7,818 bases of DNA from an uncultured Alistipes sp. (lineage in GTDB: Bacteria > Bacteroidota > Bacteroidia > Bacteroidales > Rikenellaceae): NCBI GenBank assembly GCA_910586375.1, contig CAJUIE010000084.1, positions 1 to 7,818 of the forward strand. Direction: 5' to 3'. This document shows, piece by piece, positions 5,910-7,818 of the stretch (its first letter is position 1; every line of letters starts with the position of its first letter). Made by a program: the position numbers and the translations under genes. The notes under the pieces are model-generated. The model saw only the letters and a program-made list of their open reading frames with translations. It did not search any database and was not told where the DNA came from.

Positions 5910-6919
5910 CGCAAACCCGGATCGTCATACTCAACTGGAACGGGGCGGAGCATCTGCGCCGTTACCTTCCGAGCGTTGTGGCCGCAGCACCGCAGGGTGT
6001 TGGCATCATCGTCGCAGACAACGGTTCGACTGATGATTCGGTCGACGTGCTGCAACAGGAGTTTCCCGAGGTCGAACTCTTGCAGTTGGATCGTAATTAT
6101 GGCTTTGCCGGGGGGTATAACCGTGCTTTGAAGCAGGTTGAGGCCGATTTTTATGTTTTGCTCAACTCCGATGTCGAGACTCCGGCCGGATGGCTCGGGC
6201 CGCTTCTGGAGTGCCTTCAACATAATCCCGATGTCGCGGCCGTCGCTCCCAAGCTGCGGGCCGACCTCGACCGTACGAAGTTCGAATATGCCGGAGCATC
6301 TGGCGGATTCATCGATTTTTTCGGTTATCCTTTTTGTCGGGGGAGGATGCTGCGCACCGTCGAGCGGGATTGCGGACAGTACGACGATGCGCGCGATGTC
6401 TTTTGGGCCAGTGGTGCGGCGTTTTGCTGCCGGGCTGATGTGTTTCACGCCCTGGGTGGTTTTGATGAGGCATTTTTCGCCCATATGGAGGAGATCGATT
6501 TGTGCTGGCGGATACAACTTGCCGGTTATCGTGTGCGGATCGTGCCGCAGAGCGTCGTTTATCATCTTGGTGGCGGAACCCTGAGTGCCGATTCACCGCG
6601 TAAGGTCTTTTTCAACCACCGCAATAATCTGGCGATGCTTTATAAGTGCGCGGCTCCCGGACAGCGATTTATCGTTGCTCTGGTGCGGCCGTGGCTCGAT
6701 CTGCTGGCCGCTTTTTCCTATTTGGTTCAGGGGCGTGTGGATAATTTTCGCGCTGTATTCCGGGCCTGGTGCGATTTTCTGAAGTGGTATCCGCTCTTGA
6801 AGGCCCGGCGCCGGGTCGTTCAGCAGATGCGGGTGCCGGAAGCCCGGGTGTCCGTTTACCGGGGTGCGTTGCTTCTGCGTTATTTCTTCGGCCGCAGGAC
6901 GTTTGGCAGGATGATGTAA
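5906..6919 (+). CDS. Glycosyltransferase family 2 protein
   Basis: The enzyme would transfer a sugar from a nucleotide-sugar to an envelope glycan or lipid acceptor on the cytoplasmic side. The ATG at 5906 is preferred: it overlaps the preceding stop as ATGA, and the conserved beta strand RIVILNWNG then begins at residue 5. The frame stays open upstream to an ATG at 5864, but that start would overlap the acyltransferase by 46 bases and add 14 unconserved residues. From 5906 the protein has 337 residues. GT-A motifs are NWNG (10-13), VADNGSTDDS (36-45), RNYGFAGGYNRAL (63-75), LLNSDVE (85-91, the DxD-like metal site) and the acceptor-side HMEEIDLCWR (193-202), with GGGTLSADSPRKVFFNHRNN (222-241) after it. 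This arrangement resembles rhamnosyltransferase-like GT2 enzymes, but sugar and acceptor cannot be read from sequence. The C-terminal 80 residues contain a hydrophobic or amphipathic stretch near 255-275 that may attach it to the membrane. Last gene of the operon. Confidence 0.93.
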   Translation: MTQTRIVILNWNGAEHLRRYLPSVVAAAPQGVGIIVADNGSTDDSVDVLQQEFPEVELLQLDRNYGFAGGYNRALKQVEADFYVLLNSDVETPAGWLGPLLECLQHNPDVAAVAPKLRADLDRTKFEYAGASGGFIDFFGYPFCRGRMLRTVERDCGQYDDARDVFWASGAAFCCRADVFHALGGFDEAFFAHMEEIDLCWRIQLAGYRVRIVPQSVVYHLGGGTLSADSPRKVFFNHRNNLAMLYKCAAPGQRFIVALVRPWLDLLAAFSYLVQGRVDNFRAVFRAWCDFLKWYPLLKARRRVVQQMRVPEARVSVYRGALLLRYFFGRRTFGRMM

Positions 6920-6956
6920 TAAAAAGGCCGCGACTTTATGTCGCGGCCTTTTTATT
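6918..6956. terminator. Bidirectional intrinsic terminator between the operon and glnS
   Basis: AATAAAAAGGCCGCGAC (6918-6934) and GTCGCGGCCTTTTTATT (6940-6956) form a perfect 17-bp inverted repeat around a 5-base loop (TTTAT). The 9-bp GC-rich core is flanked by an A run on the left and a T run on the right, so it works as an intrinsic terminator on either strand. It begins inside the TAA stop of the glycosyltransferase gene (6917-6919) and ends 11 bases before the glnS stop, so it serves both convergent units. Confidence 0.95.
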
Positions 6957-6967
6957 GGTTTCGGGGT

Positions 6968-7818
6968 TTATTTATTGATCTTGGCCCACGAATCCTTGAG
7001 CGTCACCGTCCGGTTGAATACCGGATGCCCGGGTGTTGTGTCCGTGTCGGGGCAGAAGTAACCTACGCGCTCGAACTGTACGGCCTGCCCGACGGGAATT
7101 TCGAGCAGCGAAGGTTCGAGGTAGCCCGTGACCTTGACCATCGATTCGGGGTTGAGGTTGTCCTCCCACGTTTGTCCCTCCTCCACGTCGTCGGGATTCT
7201 CCTTAGTGAAGAGCGGGTTGAACAGGCGTATTTCGGCCTCGACGGCATCCTTGACCGACACCCAGTGAATCACGCCCTTCACGCGGCGGCCGTCGCTCGA
7301 CGAGCCGTTGCCCGACATCGGGTCGTAGGTGCAGCGCAGTTCGGTGATGTTGCCTGCGGCATCTTTCACGACCTCCTCGCATTTGATAAGATAGGAGTAG
7401 CGGAGGCGGACCTCACCGCCCGGTTGCAGGCGGAAGAACTTCTTGGGCGGGTTCTCCATGAAGTCGTCACGCTCGATGTAGATCTCGCGCGAGAAAGGCA
7501 CCTTGCGCGTTCCGGCAGCTTCGTTTTCGGGGTTGTTCACGGCTTCGAAAAGCTCGGTCTTGCCCTCGTCGTAGTTGGTGATGACCACCTTCAGCGGATT
7601 GAGTACAGCCATACGGCGCTCGGCTACCTTGTTGAGGTCTTCGCGCACGCAGTACTCCAGTTTGCCCAGGTCGATCACGTTGTCGCGCTTGGCTACACCC
7701 ACCATTTCGGCAAAGTTACGCACCGAGGCGGGTGTGTAGCCCTTGCGGCGCAGGGCGCAGATCGTCGGCATGCGGGGGTCGTCCCAGCCCATGACGGCGC
7801 CTTCCTGCACGAGTTTCA
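6968..7818 (-). CDS. glnS: Glutaminyl-tRNA synthetase, C-terminal part
   Basis: GlnRS charges tRNA-Gln directly with glutamine. The frame runs from the TAA at 6970-6968 to the window edge with no upstream stop, giving about 282 residues; the Rossmann catalytic half with the HIGH motif lies outside, and the KMSKS-like motif would be just past the edge. The visible part starts within KLVQEGAV, then GWDDPRMPT and a CALRRKGYTPASVRNF segment, all expected just after the KMSKS loop in class Ic synthetases. Next come REDLNKVAERRMAVLNPLKV and VPFSREIYIERDDF, then VKGVIHWVSV and the terminal VFNRTVTLKDSWAK, matching the two anticodon-binding beta-barrel domains as in E. coli GlnS. The GTG at 7810-7808 is an internal Val codon and not the real start. 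The gene converges on the operon and shares its terminator. Confidence 0.97.
   Translation of the reverse strand, partial: KLVQEGAVMGWDDPRMPTICALRRKGYTPASVRNFAEMVGVAKRDNVIDLGKLEYCVREDLNKVAERRMAVLNPLKVVITNYDEGKTELFEAVNNPENEAAGTRKVPFSREIYIERDDFMENPPKKFFRLQPGGEVRLRYSYLIKCEEVVKDAAGNITELRCTYDPMSGNGSSSDGRRVKGVIHWVSVKDAVEAEIRLFNPLFTKENPDDVEEGQTWEDNLNPESMVKVTGYLEPSLLEIPVGQAVQFERVGYFCPDTDTTPGHPVFNRTVTLKDSWAKINK

Noticed and set aside
5828..6565. Minus-strand open frame of 245 codons opposite the glycosyltransferase
   Set aside because: The plus strand encodes clear GT2 and acyltransferase motifs over the whole stretch; the antisense translation resembles nothing.
7808..7810. GTG as the start of a 280-residue protein
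   Set aside because: It is the Val codon of a Lys-Leu-Val-Gln-Glu segment inside GlnRS; the frame stays open to the window edge and half of the enzyme would be missing.

Overview
The window looks like ordinary chromosomal DNA from a GC-rich member of the Bacteroidales, most likely Alistipes or a close Rikenellaceae relative. This is inferred from three things. There are Bacteroidetes-type promoter elements (TTTG spaced from TAnnTTTG), including the characteristic GGGCAAAGATACGAAAA context next to ychF. Shine-Dalgarno sequences are mostly absent. The proteins (YchF, RsmI, GlnRS, a DUF389 membrane protein and a Bacteroidetes-only conserved hypothetical) have a Bacteroidales look. The genus is a judgement by eye, not a computed result. 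No mobile element, CRISPR array, tRNA or rRNA was seen.

Layout. From the left edge to 1618, two genes lie on the minus strand and read ychF, then a SIMPL/DUF541 envelope protein that runs off the window; 18 bases separate them. A 187-base divergent intergenic region (1619-1805) carries a TAnnTTTG element facing left for ychF and a full TTTG-N20-TATCTTTG promoter facing right. From 1806 to 6919, five plus-strand genes are packed with gaps of 3, 2 and 4 bases and then an ATGA overlap: a conserved hypothetical protein with an internal acidic Pro/Ala/Glu repeat, rsmI (16S rRNA 2'-O-methyltransferase), a DUF389 polytopic membrane protein, an LpxL/HtrB-type acyltransferase and a family 2 glycosyltransferase. 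This is almost certainly one operon. It ends in a perfect 17-bp inverted-repeat terminator that begins inside the last stop codon. From 6968 to the right edge, the minus strand holds the C-terminal half of glutaminyl-tRNA synthetase (glnS), which converges on the same terminator.

How the genes fit together. The five-gene operon joins a translation-fidelity gene (rsmI) to three envelope genes: a membrane protein of unknown function, a lipid acyltransferase and a sugar transferase. The first gene has no assigned function, and its strongly conserved C-terminal segment makes it the most interesting unknown here. No classical defence, secretion or biosynthetic system is present, and I see no convincing sign of an undescribed multi-gene system. 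The points worth a second look are the uncharacterised first gene and its repeat, the mixed composition of the operon, and a terminator-like hairpin inside rsmI.
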